A stretch of DNA of 64,000 bases, from NCBI GenBank assembly GCA_024449915.1, contig JAMZAV010005053.1:17183-81182 (forward strand), given 5' to 3'. This document shows positions 63,054-64,000 of this stretch, piece by piece. This DNA comes from Sweltsa coloradensis. Lineage: Eukaryota; Arthropoda; Insecta; Plecoptera; Chloroperlidae. A program made the position numbers and the translations under genes. The notes below the pieces were generated by a model. The model ran no database searches. It was not told the origin of the DNA and saw nothing but the letters and a program-made list of their open reading frames with translations. The number at the start of each line of letters is the position of its first letter. The stretch's first letter is position 1.

Positions 63054-63499
63054 AAATGTCTGAAAACCTAGAGTTTTGCAATTTTTTTTTTTTTTTACGT
63101 CTATTTTGATATTTATTGACTACATAAATTTATTTTAAGCTGATGAAATGCTTTAAGCATTAATTTAATTTTTTACTTTAGCGCTGCATGCTTTTTTGTC
63201 TGTGAAAATCGTTCTGGAATCTCAAGAAACACAATTTTGAAGTTTCATAACTTTGCTCGTAATTCGAATATCGCGGGGAAATTTTTACCAGTAGAGCCAC
63301 CGAGGTTTCCTCTGTATAGTGTTACTAGTTGCGTCTAGGTAGCGCCCTATACCTCATAGCTGTCAGTTGTTGTTTCTTGGGATTCTGACAGTATTTTGTT
63401 TGGATTTGAGGTTAAATCGCATGTTTCTAGACTGTTTGTAACTTGAATTACTTTGTTACTATATTATTATGTTGTGATATTGCGTATTGTAGTATTAAA
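63054..63499. other. Intergenic, no gene seen
   Basis: T12 run near 63084; otherwise unremarkable. Confidence 0.4.
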
Positions 63500-64000
63500 A
63501 TGCCTCGAAAACGATCTAGTCAAATAAGTAAAGGTTCTCTAATAGAAATAAATCGTCAAAACCGACACAAACTATTAGTAGGCCTAGCCCTACCAGTGAA
63601 TGCTGTGAATGAAACTGTAAATCAGCAGGTCCAGCAACCTGAACAGAAGGTAGGCCTAGCTTTAGATACTAAGGAATTCTGTGCTCCTCCAGTTAATCTG
63701 CGCATATCTTCTCTTGCAAAAAATGTAGAAGAATACACATCTCAGACAGGTCCTACAATCACTGATGGCCCAAGCCCTAAGCCCAGTCCTAGGCCTAGCC
63801 CTAGGCCTAGGTTGCTAAAGTCAACAGTTTAAACGAACTATTTCGTGGCTTCCCTTGTAAGATTTGCAAGCAAGTCCTAAAATAAGTTGTGACAGAGAAT
63901 CATGCCCTTGCACATAAAATAAATGTAGTGTGCAGTGAGTGCGGTGAAATACAATCTTCGTGCTTCTCTTCTTCACGTTCACACCCCAACCAGGCTCATG
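63500..64000 (+). pseudogene. Unrecognised coding unit, open at the window edge (possible transposon gene)
   Basis: ATG at 63500 (MPRKRSSQISKGSLIEINRQ) opens 111 codons to a TAA at 63830-63832. The last part is Pro/Arg-rich from TAGGCC repeats (SPKPSPRPSPRPR). Beyond the stop, another frame reads FPCKICKQVLK, a stop, VVTENHALAHKINVVCSECG and EIQSSCFSSSRSHPNQAH, with paired cysteines like the zinc-binding N-terminus of large TE-encoded proteins. It runs off the window. I do not name the family. Confidence 0.4.

Noticed and set aside
1..64000. CRISPR array or prokaryotic operon
   Set aside because: The regular repeats found are 150-250-bp tandem units or subrepeats without spacers. The introns, LINEs and LTR elements show the DNA is eukaryotic.

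Overview
The window is nuclear DNA of an animal. It has GT-AG introns, a BEN-domain host gene, several LINE clades, tRNA-like repeats, LTR elements and a complete Polinton/Maverick. I cannot name the species. The arthropod-style initiator (TCAGT) at the Polinton promoter and the dense TAGGCC motif are only hints towards a marine or arthropod-like invertebrate. Almost everything here is mobile DNA, often nested two or three deep.

Layout. 1-5040: distorted, homopolymer-inflated sequence in which only damaged copies of repeats seen elsewhere can be read. 5040-7485: a decayed LINE reverse transcriptase (minus strand), a hAT transposase scrap and a frameshifted OTU-protease gene. 8774-32673: a whole Polinton with 6-bp target duplication AATGTG, AG...CT ends and terminal inverted repeats. 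All its genes are on the plus strand, in the order spliced protein-primed PolB, packaging ATPase, pX-like protein, conserved 235-aa protein, integrase with chromodomain, penton-like minor capsid, pVI-like protein, double-jelly-roll major capsid, a BIR-domain fusion, adenain-like protease and a 322-aa unknown. A minus-strand non-autonomous LTR retroelement (16660-24085, TSD GTAG, nearly identical 1630-bp LTRs) sits between PolB and the ATPase. Without it the Polinton is about 16.47 kb. PolB and the minor capsid gene each carry a frameshift, so this copy looks recently dead or miscalled.

32680-39700: flank, copies of a G-rich ~330-bp interspersed repeat, a 250-bp tandem array, a small MITE and a decayed SAMD3-like gene. 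39711-48300: a LINE whose very large ORF1 carries SGNH hydrolase, TARG1-like macrodomain and a second SGNH domain, followed by an ORF2 with AP-endonuclease and reverse transcriptase. Its macrodomain is split by another, 5'-truncated LINE, which itself carries a 414-bp fold-back element. 49121-50081: a gypsy-like LTR end with its primer-binding site. 50082-54782: three exons of a host BEN-domain gene. 56159-59823: a 3.7-kb element with long inverted ends built of ~150-bp subrepeats and a TTA target duplication. 61168-63053: a hAT/ZMYM-like transposase gene broken by one interspersed-repeat insertion and one LINE 3' end. 63500-64000: the start of a further unrecognised coding unit.

How it fits together: the Polinton genes form one virus-like module (replication, integration, packaging, capsid, maturation) plus one probable cell-death or ubiquitin-related accessory domain (BIR). 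The LINE carries its own unusual enzymatic ORF1. The most novel-looking items are the SGNH-macro-SGNH LINE ORF1, the BIR fusion and duplicated PolB exons in the Polinton, and the four tandem membrane micro-ORFs of the LTR element.
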